From Roseitranquillus sp963776845 (GTDB taxonomy: Bacteria; Pseudomonadota; Alphaproteobacteria; Rhodobacterales; Rhodobacteraceae), in contig CAVZOJ010000002.1 in the NCBI GenBank assembly GCA_963776845.1, forward strand, positions 930,001-994,000: a stretch of 64,000 nucleotides of DNA, read 5' to 3'. How positions within the stretch are numbered: position 1 is the stretch's first letter; every line of letters begins with the position of its first letter. This document shows positions 8,314 to 17,028 of the stretch, in pieces. The notes below the pieces were generated by a model. It worked only from the letters and a program-made list of their open reading frames with translations. It was not told where the DNA came from and searched no databases. A program made the position numbers and the translations under genes.

Positions 8314-8451
8314 CTACGGCCGTTCCATGATCACCGTCCCGTAGGACGCCAGCCGGTTCAGGTACCCATCGACATCGTCGCCCTCGGCAGGAAAACCGGA
8401 GACGTTGTCGCGCGGTCCAGCGATGTAGCCATCGAGGCTTGCGGCCACGTC
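8314..8451 (-). pseudogene. Dihydrofolate reductase-like (RibD C-terminal family) remnant
   Basis: A 45-residue open stretch reads SLDGYIAGPRDNVSGFPAEG and then DGYLNRLASYGTVIME before a stop. The SLDGYIAG and GTVIMGR-like motifs are those of the YyaP/RibD-C dihydrofolate reductase family. It has no in-frame start and ends where the family still has about 120 residues to go. It is a fragment in the scarred region between the CoA-transferase gene and the tRNA remnant. Confidence 0.6.
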
Positions 8452-8877
8452 ATGACATGAGCGACGTCTCGCACGCGTTCACCTCGCCCGGGTCATAGGC
8501 GAGGATCGAGGTGCCAAGTTCCGGCTGGTCGTCGGGTGGTGTCGGGGGCTCGGGTGGCTGCTCGCTGACCGGCGCCGTCCTCGCCCGTGCTGCTGGTCTC
8601 GACGATCCGCCGCAGGTCGGCGTAGGCCTCGGAGGAGACGTCACGGGCGCGGTGCTGGTTCGGCCCGTAGGCCTCGCCCGCTCAGTCCAACAGCCGCGGC
8701 AGGGACGAGCTGATGCGGTCGTGCCAGCGCTCGTCGCGACTGCGGTGACAAACGAGCCGGATATTGACTGGTAGTCGGCTGGCGGTCAACGCGTAGTCGC
8801 TGGATCTTTAACGATGTAAATCAGTATGTTGACAACATCCGTGTTGGAACCGCGTCAACGAAACAAGGGCCCCCAAA
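8452..8877. other. No recognisable gene
   Basis: No ORF here resembles a family I know. On the minus strand a short piece reads AYADLRRIVETSSTGEDG, interrupted by stops, which may be another remnant. The base composition falls at 8800-8870, just before the tRNA fragment. Together with the DHFR-like remnant it looks like decayed island DNA. Confidence 0.45.
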
Positions 8878-8936
8878 AGGGATTCAAAATCCCCCGCCGC
8901 AAGGCGTGTCGGTTCGAAGTCCGACCTCGGGCACCA
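8878..8936 (+). tRNA. tRNA-Leu(CAA), 3' part only
   Basis: The sequence contains an anticodon arm (AGGGA-TTCAAAA-TCCCC, anticodon CAA at 8885-8887), a class II variable arm (CCGCCGCAAGGCG), a T arm (GTCGG ... CCGAC) and a 3' acceptor strand CTCGGGC followed by ACCA at 8933-8936. The T loop has 8 bases instead of 7. The acceptor 5' strand, D arm and the first pair of the anticodon stem are not found upstream. This is the typical footprint left by an integrative element that recombined into a tRNA gene. Confidence 0.75.
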
Positions 8937-9063
8937 CCCTCTCCCAGAGTTTTTTGAGAGACTTTCGGGTGGGGGTCATCTTCCGGCTTGCTTGCTTCGT
9001 GGCAGTCTCCACGATGAAGAAGGAGACCCTGAGCCGGTTTTGCGCCTCGGCGGGCACCGCCAA

Positions 9064-11616
9064 TCAGGCACCGCGCACGCTGGCTCGGCGTCGACGCATG
9101 GCGCGGTCATTTTCGATCGTCAGTTCTTCAATCGCATCGGGAGAGATGCCGCGCTTGATGGCGCTCTCCTTGACCGCTTCGCGGATCGCGGGGCTCCGTG
9201 CGATGAGACGACGGAAGCGATGTTCGTCGAGTGTGAGGAGGGTGCAAGGCGCAATAGCCTGGACCTCGGCGCGGCGGGCGGTGCGTGTAAGGATCGCCAT
9301 CTGACCGAACATCTCGCCGCGGCCCAAACGCCAGGTCTGGCCTGCCAGCTTGAGCTCGACGGCGCCCGAGGCGATAAAGAAAACCCTGCCGGGCGCATCC
9401 TCGCGGCGGACGAGGACTTCGCCGGGATCCGCGTGCCGCGTGACGAGAACGCGCCCCAGGCGCCGCAGCGTGGCATCGTCGAGATCCGAGAAGAGCGGTA
9501 CCTGCCGCGCGAGGTCCGCGCGCCGTACGGCGAGGTCAAGGCGCGGCCGCACTTCTTCCCTGGAGCGTCGGGCGGCCAGCTTCTGGGTGAGGTCGGTGTG
9601 GAGTTCGGACCCGATCAAGCCTTCGGCGCGAAGATCCTCATACTCCCGCTCCTCCTGGCGCAGGGCGGTGCGGCGGATGAAGCGGCGCTCCAGTTCCTCG
9701 GCATAGCCTGGGTACTGCAGCCTCAGCCCGTCGAGCGCTTGCTCGACGACCTCGATCCTGCGGTCGAGGAGTTCGTGCAACAACTCCGCCACGCGGCGAC
9801 CGTGGATGCGGCGGATGCGGGCGTCGATGAAGGTATGCAGGTCGCTGAGGATGAGTCGCTGCGAGAGCAGGATTTCGAACCGGTCCGACGTCAGGCGCGC
9901 CAAGGGCCGCACAACCCGCAGGCGGTTGTAGAGAAACAGTGTGGCGCGGAACCGTGGTCCGAACCCCAGCGCACGCAGGGAGGCGCGACGATAGCCTAGG
10001 CGACCGCCGCTGCGAGTTGCTTCGATAAGCCGGTCGGCCTCCGACAACATCCAGTCGGCGAGGCGCAGCGAGACGGAGCGCTCGCGGAGACGCTCGAGGA
10101 TCAGGTCGCGCTCGGCGCCAGTCAGCGCGATCAGCCCGAGGGTGATTCGGTCCCGGTCGAGGATCTCCGTGCTTTCCTCTGCGGCGCGGACCGCCTCCTC
10201 CAGCCGCGCACCGAAGGCCTTGGCCTCTGAACGGACGATGTCGCGGGTGAGGCCGTAGTTGTCCGTTACCCGCGCCACGTCCTCGCGTACTGACTGGAGT
10301 GCCACGGCAATCACCTGGTTGGACAACGCCGCGTCGAGCGGCGAGAGCCGGTCGAGACCGAGCCGCCCGATTACCCAGCGCAGGCTGCTGCCCTGCACGA
10401 CGAGCGTGAAGAGCGTGAATCCGGTGGCGAGGATACCGACCAGCCGCCGGGTTTCGGCCGGCACCAGAAGGCTTTCTGTGACTGCCAGCGCAAGCGCAAG
10501 GGTCACCGCGCCCCGCAATCCGCCCCAGAGGATCGCGGTCCGATACGGGCGCTCGATCACCGGCGAAATCCGCACCAGCGACATGAGCGGGAGGAGTCCG
10601 AACAGCACCAGCGCGCGCGCCGCGACGGCGGCCGCGACGACGACGATGACAAGTCCGACGTCGGCGAGCGAGACGCCCTGCAGCATGCGCGGGATGAGGA
10701 GCGCCGCGAGCACGAAGATGAACGCCCCCGCCCAATGCGCCAGCAGGTCCCACACCTCACGCAGCGTCGTCCAGGCCGCCGGCGGCAACCGGCCTGGTCC
10801 CATCAGGTTGAGCGTCAGGCCCGACGACACGACGGCAATGACCCCCGACGCGCCGGCGCCCTGCTCGGCAATGACGTAGGCGAGGTAGGGGAGCGCTACC
10901 GAGATCGAGATCTGAGCGGTGTCGTGCCGCGGAAGCAGAGCCATCAGGGCGACGGCAATCCGCGCCAGCACCCATCCTGTCAGCGCCCCGCCGAGGATCA
11001 GGAGCGGGAACCGCGCGAGCGCTCCGCCGAGGTTGGGGTCGGGCACGCCGCGCATGACGAAGCCCATGAAGAGGCCGAAGAGGGCGATCGCCGCAGCGTC
11101 GTTCAGCAGGCTCTCGCCCTCGACGATCCGGCTCAGCCGCTGCGGAGCCGCGATCGACCGGAATATGCCGACAACCGCCGACGGGTCGGTGGTCGAAACG
11201 ATCGAGCCTATGAGCAGGCAGGCGGTGAGCGAAAGCGCACTGGTGAGGTTCAGCGCATAGCCGACGGCGACAGTCGAGATGATCACCGCGACGACCGCAA
11301 GGACGAGGATCGGAACCCAGTCGTCGAGCATCCGGCGCAGGTTCATCCCCAGGGTGACCTGGAACAGCAGCGTCGGCAGGAAGACGTAGAGGAACACGTT
11401 CGACCGGATCGGCAAGCCGAGTATCGCCTCGGCCACCGGGTTCAGCGCGTCAGTGAGTTCGGTGCGGAGGAAGAACACGGCCGCAGCCCCGATCAGGACG
11501 CCGAGGCCGGCGAGCAGGACGCTGTAGGGAAGTGACAATCGCGCGGCAAGCGGCTCTGCCAATCCGATCACGAGAAACAGCGACGCAATGACGGTTGTGA
11601 TGACGACGATGTCCAT
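9064..11616 (-). CDS. CPA1/NhaP-type Na+(K+)/H+ antiporter with C-terminal cyclic-nucleotide-binding domain
   Basis: The 850-residue protein has about 12 membrane helices in residues 1-410, with the CPA1 motifs SIVSTTDPSAVVGIF and EGESLLNDAAAIALF, whose aspartates form the ion site. A long, basic, helical cytosolic region follows (about 415-690). A cNMP-binding domain closes the protein (about 695-810: VPLFSDLDD ... HADPGEVLVRREDAPGRVFF ... LGRGEMFGQMAIL). It therefore exchanges monovalent cations for protons under control of a cytosolic ligand. No partner gene is close by; the tRNA remnant lies downstream. The start is the first ATG, directly before the first helix. Confidence 0.9.
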   Translation of the reverse strand: MDIVVITTVIASLFLVIGLAEPLAARLSLPYSVLLAGLGVLIGAAAVFFLRTELTDALNPVAEAILGLPIRSNVFLYVFLPTLLFQVTLGMNLRRMLDDWVPILVLAVVAVIISTVAVGYALNLTSALSLTACLLIGSIVSTTDPSAVVGIFRSIAAPQRLSRIVEGESLLNDAAAIALFGLFMGFVMRGVPDPNLGGALARFPLLILGGALTGWVLARIAVALMALLPRHDTAQISISVALPYLAYVIAEQGAGASGVIAVVSSGLTLNLMGPGRLPPAAWTTLREVWDLLAHWAGAFIFVLAALLIPRMLQGVSLADVGLVIVVVAAAVAARALVLFGLLPLMSLVRISPVIERPYRTAILWGGLRGAVTLALALAVTESLLVPAETRRLVGILATGFTLFTLVVQGSSLRWVIGRLGLDRLSPLDAALSNQVIAVALQSVREDVARVTDNYGLTRDIVRSEAKAFGARLEEAVRAAEESTEILDRDRITLGLIALTGAERDLILERLRERSVSLRLADWMLSEADRLIEATRSGGRLGYRRASLRALGFGPRFRATLFLYNRLRVVRPLARLTSDRFEILLSQRLILSDLHTFIDARIRRIHGRRVAELLHELLDRRIEVVEQALDGLRLQYPGYAEELERRFIRRTALRQEEREYEDLRAEGLIGSELHTDLTQKLAARRSREEVRPRLDLAVRRADLARQVPLFSDLDDATLRRLGRVLVTRHADPGEVLVRREDAPGRVFFIASGAVELKLAGQTWRLGRGEMFGQMAILTRTARRAEVQAIAPCTLLTLDEHRFRRLIARSPAIREAVKESAIKRGISPDAIEELTIENDRAMRRRRASVRGA

Positions 11617-11829
11617 GGCCTCGGGTTAGCCGAGTGGTGCGAGGCGGAACAGTCTCGACACGCGCGAGCGCAGGGGGCCAGGCACGCCTTCCGAGTGATT
11701 ACAGGCTGCTTCCGTAATGGGCGTCCTGCCGTCAAGCACTTCCTCCCGCGAGGGCTCCGCCTGGCGCAGCGTAGGCGAGCGGGGCGCGGAGCCATGCGGA
11801 GCGCAGCGCCCCGCTCGCTGTGGTGATGA

Positions 11830-12647
11830 TTACGCCTGTCGTCCTCGCTCTGTCGCGCCGCCGGTTTCATGCTTCCGTCCGTGGTCGGCGCGCGGCCGCC
11901 ACATCATGCCATCCAGGTGAACCCCGAGCGCCTGCCGGCGGCAGGTCGCTTCATCCCTGGCAAGATCGCGTGCTCGCTTGTCGAGCGCCGTCATCTCCGC
12001 CCGCAACGCGTCGCGCGCCCGCAGCATGCCCTCGGTCACCCGCTCGAGCATCGGATTGCCGCTGGCGAGTTCCTGCACCCGCCCGGCGAAGCGGCCCTTG
12101 CTGATCTTGCCGAGCCTGAGCCCGAAGCCCCTGAGCACGCCGCGGAGCCCGAGTTCGACGTCGAGCATCTTCTTCTGGAGCAGCTTGCGCGCCGTCAGCA
12201 ACGCCCGCACCTCCTGCGCCGAGGCCGACTTGCAGTGCACCGGCCGGAACCATCCCATCCGCAACAGCTGCGCGATCCCGCGCGCATCGCGCCGGTCGGT
12301 CTTGATGGCCTCCGGCCATCGCGGCGCTCGAAACGCGCCACTGGCGCGTTCCGCCGCCCTTCGGGCGACCGCTTCGCGATCATCGCCGAAAGCGCCGCCT
12401 TCACCTGCCGCGTCTCCATGAGCACCACCTCGACGCCTGCCGTCGCCAGCCCGGCATGAAGCCACTGCGACAGCGGCCCCGCCTCCATGCCAAGGAGCGT
12501 GACTGGATGGTCCAGACGCCCCAGGAAGAGCAGAAGCGCCTCCGGGTCGCTCGGAACCTTCGTCTCCCGCAGGATCTGACCCGCGCGGTCCATCACGCAG
12601 ACGCTCGACTGTTCCAGCGACACGTCGATGCCGACATACTGTTCCAT
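11830..12647 (-). pseudogene. IS110-family (DEDD) transposase, truncated and interrupted
   Basis: The gene starts MEQYVGIDVSLEQSSVCV, with the first acidic residue of the RuvC-like DEDD site, and continues to METRQVKAALSAM. About 75 bp of palindromic sequence then interrupt it and shift the frame, before it resumes at IKTDRRDARGIAQLLRMG. The protein is readable to ARDEATCRR, where the second domain (Transposase_20, with the catalytic serine) should begin, but this domain is missing; the last readable piece may be the very C-terminus after a deletion. It cannot code for an active enzyme. Confidence 0.8.
12332..12367. repeat. Palindromic insertion inside the IS110-type transposase gene
   Basis: AACGCGCCA-C-TGGCGCGTT (12332-12350) is a perfect palindrome with 9-bp arms, followed by a second small hairpin, CGCCC-TTC-GGGCG (12355-12367). 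Relatives of the transposase have no residues between SAM and IKTD, so about 75 bp around these hairpins appear to have been inserted. Confidence 0.55.
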
Positions 12648-12868
12648 GGCCGTCTCCCGTTGTTGGCCTGGGGCCGCCTCTGCGGACCCCGTTCGCACCT
12701 TCATCCTGGGGGACAGCCACCGACCTCGCCATCGGGCGCGGCCCGCCCATTACGGCATCTGAAGATCGTCTTGCTCCGGAAGAAAGGGGAGCACGCGAGT
12801 TCATTCTAAGCTACTGGTTCATCGCCAGATAAAGCTGCGGATCTTGGTCGCCGTCACTTCGCCCCGAT

Positions 12869-13462
12869 CTATTCCCTCGAAGCGCGCCATGCGGACCAGT
12901 CAGCCGGCGTGTCGAGGTCGGTGGCTGCGCGGCCGTCGGCGAACCGGACGAGATGAACGTCGCTCGTCCGGCCGATGATATCACGCGCGCCAGCATCGCC
13001 CGTCAACCGCTGCAGTTCTGCGAAGAACCGTGCCGGAAAGACGACCGGGTGCCCCGGCCGCCCCTCGCGGGTCGCCGCACGGACGATCGCGCACGGCCGG
13101 GCTGCAGCCTCGGCCAGCAGCTTTACGAAGTCCGACCCTTCGATGTCGGGCATGTCCGCAAGGTGCAGCAGCAGCCAGTCCGCAGAGCAGCGTCCTGCCT
13201 CGCTGGCGAGTGCGGCAATCGAGCGGCTCATTCCGGAATCGCGGTCGGCGACCTCGATGACGGCGGCATGGTGGCTGTCGGCGATGGCGCGTCGCGGTCC
13301 GTCTCCCGGTGGCAAGGCGATCAGGACCGGGCGCTGCGTGGCGGTAGCGCGACGCAGCTGGCGGGACAGCAGCGGCTCACCATCGACATCCTCGAGCAGC
13401 TTGTCCCGACCCTCCATCCGAGAGGACCGTCCCGCGGCGAGGATTCCGATGACGGCACTCAC
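12869..13462 (-). CDS. MobA/MocA-like nucleotidyltransferase
   Basis: The 197-residue protein starts with the nucleotide-binding signature GILAAGRSSRMEGRDKLL of the NTP_transf_3 family and carries the LLLHLADMPDI metal-binding aspartate motif. Members attach CMP or GMP to molybdopterin or act on related cofactors. The HPVVFP motif fits MocA-like cytidylyltransferases. Its ATG overlaps the stop of livM (ATGA), so it is the last gene of the liv operon transcript. No molybdoenzyme gene is in the window, so the cofactor role is inferred from the family. Confidence 0.8.
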   Translation of the reverse strand: MSAVIGILAAGRSSRMEGRDKLLEDVDGEPLLSRQLRRATATQRPVLIALPPGDGPRRAIADSHHAAVIEVADRDSGMSRSIAALASEAGRCSADWLLLHLADMPDIEGSDFVKLLAEAAARPCAIVRAATREGRPGHPVVFPARFFAELQRLTGDAGARDIIGRTSDVHLVRFADGRAATDLDTPADWSAWRASRE

Positions 13463-14760
13463 CGTTCGGGTATCAGGCCCCTAGGGCTGAACCTCAACAC
13501 GAGAAGGAGGATCACGCCCATCGTCAGCAGGCGCATGTGTGCCGCGCTCTCCAGCAGGTGCGCCTTCAACGTCGAGCCATCGGGCAGGGGAGAGGTCATC
13601 GTCGCCATCAGCCAGAGGCCGAAGGGCTCGACCTGCACCCACAGGAACCAGATCAGGAATCCGCCGAGGACCGCGCCCCAATTGTTGCCCGACCCACCGA
13701 CGATGACCATAACCCAGACGAGGAAGGTAAAGCGCAGCGGCTGGTAGGTCCCTGGCGTGAGCTGCCCGTCGAGCGTGGTCATCATCGCGCCGGCCAGACC
13801 GCAGACCGCCGATCCCAGGACGAAGACCTGCAGGTGCCGTGCCGTGACGTCCTTGCCCATCGCCTCCGCGGCGACCTCGTTGTCGCGTATGGCGCGCATC
13901 ATGCGCCCCCAGGGAGAGTTCAACGCCGACTGGGCCAGCCAGAGCAGTATGGCGAGCACGACGACGAACAGCGCCATGTACCCGAGCTTCACCGCCAGCG
14001 ACGAGGCGATGACCGGATCCAGGCCGAGCCCGGAAACCCGCTCAACGAAGCCGGGGTCGTTCTGCAGGTCGATCTCGTAGGGGACCGGGCGCGGCAGGCC
14101 GACGACGTTCTTGACGCCACGTGACATCCAGTCCTCGTTCTTGAGGACCGCGATGATGATCTCGGCGATGCCGAGCGTTGCGATGGCAAGGTAATCCGCT
14201 CGCAGACCCAGCGCCGTCTTGCCGACGATCCAGGCAGCGCCGGCCGCCAGCAGGCCGCCGACGGGCCACGCGACGAGCACCGGCAGGCCGAGGCCGCCGA
14301 GATAGCCGCTCGACGCAGGATCGACCGCTTCGATCGCATCGACAGCAGGGTCGAAGACGGCGCGGAACAGGACGAAGCCGACGACGACGATCGCCAGCAT
14401 TGCGGCGAAGCGATAGCGCTGCTGGGCGCGCCGCCAGGCAAAGATCGCCATCGCGATCGTTGCCGCCCCCAGCGCAAGGCCTGCGAGCGCCCGGACGCCC
14501 CCGGCCGACCAGGCCTCCGGCACGGGCGGCATCGAAACGATGACGGCCGCCAGGCCGCCAAGCGCGACGAAGCCCATGACGCCGACGTTGAAAAGACCAG
14601 CGTAGCCCCACTGCATGTTCACGCCGAGGGCCATGATCGCCGAGACCAGCCCCATGTTCATGATCCCGAGCGCGACGTTCCAGCTCTGAAAAACACCCGT
14701 CAGGGCGATTGCGCCGAGGACGATCGCAAAGAGGGTGAAGCCGCGCGCCGTCGGGCTCAT
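13459..14760 (-). CDS. livM: Branched-chain amino acid-type ABC transporter permease
   Basis: The 433-residue integral membrane protein has the LivM family core, including GLRADYLAIATLGIAEII and the loop RAIRDNEVAAEAMGKDV that contacts the ATPase. It is longer than E. coli LivM at the N-terminal side, as in other Rhodobacterales, with additional helices around residues 90-170. The start ATG overlaps the livH stop (ATGA). Together with LivH it forms the membrane channel of the importer encoded at 13.5-19.1 kb. Confidence 0.92.
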   Translation of the reverse strand: MSPTARGFTLFAIVLGAIALTGVFQSWNVALGIMNMGLVSAIMALGVNMQWGYAGLFNVGVMGFVALGGLAAVIVSMPPVPEAWSAGGVRALAGLALGAATIAMAIFAWRRAQQRYRFAAMLAIVVVGFVLFRAVFDPAVDAIEAVDPASSGYLGGLGLPVLVAWPVGGLLAAGAAWIVGKTALGLRADYLAIATLGIAEIIIAVLKNEDWMSRGVKNVVGLPRPVPYEIDLQNDPGFVERVSGLGLDPVIASSLAVKLGYMALFVVVLAILLWLAQSALNSPWGRMMRAIRDNEVAAEAMGKDVTARHLQVFVLGSAVCGLAGAMMTTLDGQLTPGTYQPLRFTFLVWVMVIVGGSGNNWGAVLGGFLIWFLWVQVEPFGLWLMATMTSPLPDGSTLKAHLLESAAHMRLLTMGVILLLVLRFSPRGLIPER

Positions 14761-15767
14761 GCCGTCTGTCCCTTGAAGAGACCTGTGGGTCGGAAGATCA
14801 GCACGGCGATCAAGATCACGAAGGAGACCGCGAACTTGTAGTCGGTCGACAGAAGCTGCACCAGACCGGCGGGCTCGAGCCCTTCGGGGAGCACGTAACC
14901 GATGACCTTCTTGAAGGCATAGGTGACGGCAACCTCGGAGTAGGCGATGACGAAGCCGCCAACGATCGCGCCGAGCGGGTTGCCGAGGCCGCCGACAATC
15001 GCTGCCGCGAAGATCGGCAGCAGAAGCTGGAAGTAGGTGAACGGCTTGAACGACTTGTCGAGGCCGTAGAGCACGCCGGCGATCGTCGCGAGAGCCGCGA
15101 CGATGATCCAGGTGATCGCCACCACCCGCTCAGGGTCGATCCCGGAGAGCAGCGCGAGATCCTCGTTGTCGGAGAAGGCGCGCATCGACTTGCCGGTTCG
15201 CGTCCGATTGAGAAACCAGAACAGGGCCGCCACCACGATGACGGCTGTCACGAAAGTGATGACCTGTGTGGTACGGATCGCCAGGCCCTCTTCTAGGCCG
15301 GTTGCTTCCCGGAAGTCGCGGGCGTTGACCACGAAGCGCGCACCGTCGGCGAAGATCTGGTCATCGACGCCGATGATGAAGCGCACGACGCCGTTCATCA
15401 CGAACATCACGCCCATCGAGACGATCACGAGGACGACCGGCGAGACGCGCTGCCGCCGGTAGAAGCGGTAGACGACCCGATCGGTCGCCAAGAGGAAGAT
15501 GGCGGTGAGGATGATGCCGGCGGGCAGGGCGAAGAGCGCGGTCGGCAGCGGCCCGAAGGACAGGCCAAACCCCTGCATTGCCCATGTGAGAAGGATCGTC
15601 ACCATCGCGCCGAACGCCATCGTGTCGCCGTGCGCGAAGTTCGAAAAGCGCAGGATCCCGTAGACCAGCGTCACACCCAGCGCGCCGAGCGCTAGTTGCG
15701 CCCCGTAGGCGGTCGCCGGCACGAGCACGAAGTTCGTCAAGGCGACGATGGCATTCAGCAGATCCAA
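14757..15767 (-). CDS. livH: Branched-chain amino acid-type ABC transporter permease
   Basis: The 336-residue permease shows the LivH motifs ALGVTLVYGILRFSNFAHGD near the N-terminus, the coupling segment RAFSDNEDLALLSGID, and the conserved GGLGNPLGAIVGGF near residue 265. Eight or more helices are predicted. It overlaps livM by 4 nt. A 95-bp gap separates it from the upstream small gene at 15863. Confidence 0.93.
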   Translation of the reverse strand: MDLLNAIVALTNFVLVPATAYGAQLALGALGVTLVYGILRFSNFAHGDTMAFGAMVTILLTWAMQGFGLSFGPLPTALFALPAGIILTAIFLLATDRVVYRFYRRQRVSPVVLVIVSMGVMFVMNGVVRFIIGVDDQIFADGARFVVNARDFREATGLEEGLAIRTTQVITFVTAVIVVAALFWFLNRTRTGKSMRAFSDNEDLALLSGIDPERVVAITWIIVAALATIAGVLYGLDKSFKPFTYFQLLLPIFAAAIVGGLGNPLGAIVGGFVIAYSEVAVTYAFKKVIGYVLPEGLEPAGLVQLLSTDYKFAVSFVILIAVLIFRPTGLFKGQTA

Positions 15768-15862
15768 GCGTCAGTCTCCCCCGAGGCGGCGGTCGGCATG
15801 AAACCAGTCGGGAAGTGCTAGGCCAAGCCCGAAGCTTCATCGAAGCCGCGACGTCATCTGGG

Positions 15863-16282
15863 TCAGGACTGAAGCCAGTCGTCAAGGACGGCCTTGTAGT
15901 CGCGGCAGGCGCCTTCGCGCGTCTCCAGATGCTCGGCCTCGTCGCCGACCGTTCGGAGCAGGTTGAGCGCGGCAAGGCCGTCGTCGCGGAGCCCGATCGT
16001 GTAGTAGGTCTCGTCTGCTGCCCGGGCGCGGATGAGCACGTCGCGGTCGTCGGTTCTCTCAATGGGTTGGGCGAGTCCGGCGACCGCGTTCTCCGCGTCG
16101 AAGTCGATCTGAACCATCACGCGGAAGCGATCGACGCGGTCCATCAGACTGGGACGTGCCTCGACGGCGAGGCTGATGGGCTGCGTCTCGTCGGTGGGGG
16201 CGGGGAAGGTGCAGGCCAAAATGCGCGGGCTCGGCCCGAAAGATTCGATGAATGCCGTGACCAGGAATGCGCTTATGGACAT
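15863..16282 (-). CDS. Conserved hypothetical protein within the liv operon
   Basis: I do not recognise a named family for this 139-residue protein. It is soluble and acidic, without signal peptide or membrane segment, and looks like one small alpha/beta domain (VMVQIDFDAENAVAGL, then RAADETYYTIGLRDDG). It lies 5 bp after livF and 95 bp before livH, in the same direction, so it is cotranscribed with a transporter. A role tied to the transporter is plausible but unsupported by motif. Confidence 0.6.
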   Translation of the reverse strand: MSISAFLVTAFIESFGPSPRILACTFPAPTDETQPISLAVEARPSLMDRVDRFRVMVQIDFDAENAVAGLAQPIERTDDRDVLIRARAADETYYTIGLRDDGLAALNLLRTVGDEAEHLETREGACRDYKAVLDDWLQS

Positions 16283-16287
16283 CTGCT

Positions 16288-17028
16288 CTAGCCTCCTAAG
16301 AAGGTTCTTCTTACCTCCGGGTCGGCCAGAAGAGCCTCACCGGTGTCCGTGTAGGCGTTGCTTCCCTGGACGAGCACGAAGCCCCGGTCCGCGATCTGCA
16401 GCGCCTGCCGAGCGTTCTGCTCGACCATGAGGATCGAGATGCCGGTGCGCGCCACCTCGATGATCCTGTCGAAGAGCTCGTCCATCACGATGGGCGAGAC
16501 CCCTGCGGTCGGCTCGTCGAGCATCAGGACCTGGGGCTTCGTCATCAGCGCCCGACCCACGGCCACCTGCTGTCGTTGCCCGCCCGAGAGCTCTCCCGCA
16601 GCTTGCTTTCGTTTTTCGCGCAGAATGGGGAACAACTGGTAAACTTGTTCCATCGTCGTGCGAAAATCGTCGCGACGGAGAAACGCGCCCATCTCGAGGT
16701 TCTCCTCGACAGAGAGCGACGTGAAGACGTTCTGCGTCTGCGGCACGAAGGCCATGCCGCAGCCCACGCGTTCCTGCGGGGTGAGCGAGGTGATGTCGCG
16801 CCCGCTGATGCGCACGCCGCCCCTTCGCAGGCGAAGCATTCCGAACACGGCCTTCATGGCGGTCGACTTGCCGGCCCCGTTCGGGCCGACGATGACTGCG
16901 ATCTGACCACGATCCACCGAGATCGTGCAGTCGTGCAGGATGTCGGCGGCGCCGTATCCGCCCGTCATCGCCTCACCGATCAAGAAGGGCTCCGAGGCCT
17001 CGCTGCTTCCTTGCGGCTCTGCGCTCAC
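16288..17028 (-). CDS. livF: Branched-chain amino acid-type ABC transporter ATPase
   Basis: The 246-residue ATPase has Walker A (VGPNGAGKSTAMKAVFG), the signature GELSGGQRQQVAVGRAL, Walker B (VLMLDEPTAGVSP) and the switch histidine replaced in context by MVEQNARQAL, as is normal in LivF. The GTG start overlaps the livG stop (GTGA). It pairs with LivG to power the LivHM channel. Confidence 0.93.
   Translation of the reverse strand: MSAEPQGSSEASEPFLIGEAMTGGYGAADILHDCTISVDRGQIAVIVGPNGAGKSTAMKAVFGMLRLRRGGVRISGRDITSLTPQERVGCGMAFVPQTQNVFTSLSVEENLEMGAFLRRDDFRTTMEQVYQLFPILREKRKQAAGELSGGQRQQVAVGRALMTKPQVLMLDEPTAGVSPIVMDELFDRIIEVARTGISILMVEQNARQALQIADRGFVLVQGSNAYTDTGEALLADPEVRRTFLGG

Larger units (their letters stand above)
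11712..12755 (-). mobile_element. IS110-family, IS1111-type element with a deleted transposase
   Basis: A perfect 12-bp inverted repeat, CCGTAATGGGCG at 11712-11723 and its complement at 12744-12755, encloses an IS110-family transposase fragment. Within IS110, the IS1111 group is known for such subterminal repeats, which is the reason for the group call. The enclosed 1.04 kb is shorter than typical 1.3-1.45 kb elements because the transposase has lost its C-terminal domain. The 120 bp beyond the gene on the minus strand (11725-11830) contain GC-rich inverted repeats (GAGCGGGGCG ... CGCCCCGCTC). Confidence 0.7.

Noticed and set aside
9638..10753. 371-residue minus-strand ORF within the antiporter gene
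   Set aside because: It lies in another frame of the antiporter and has the Arg/Pro/Ala composition of a shadow frame.
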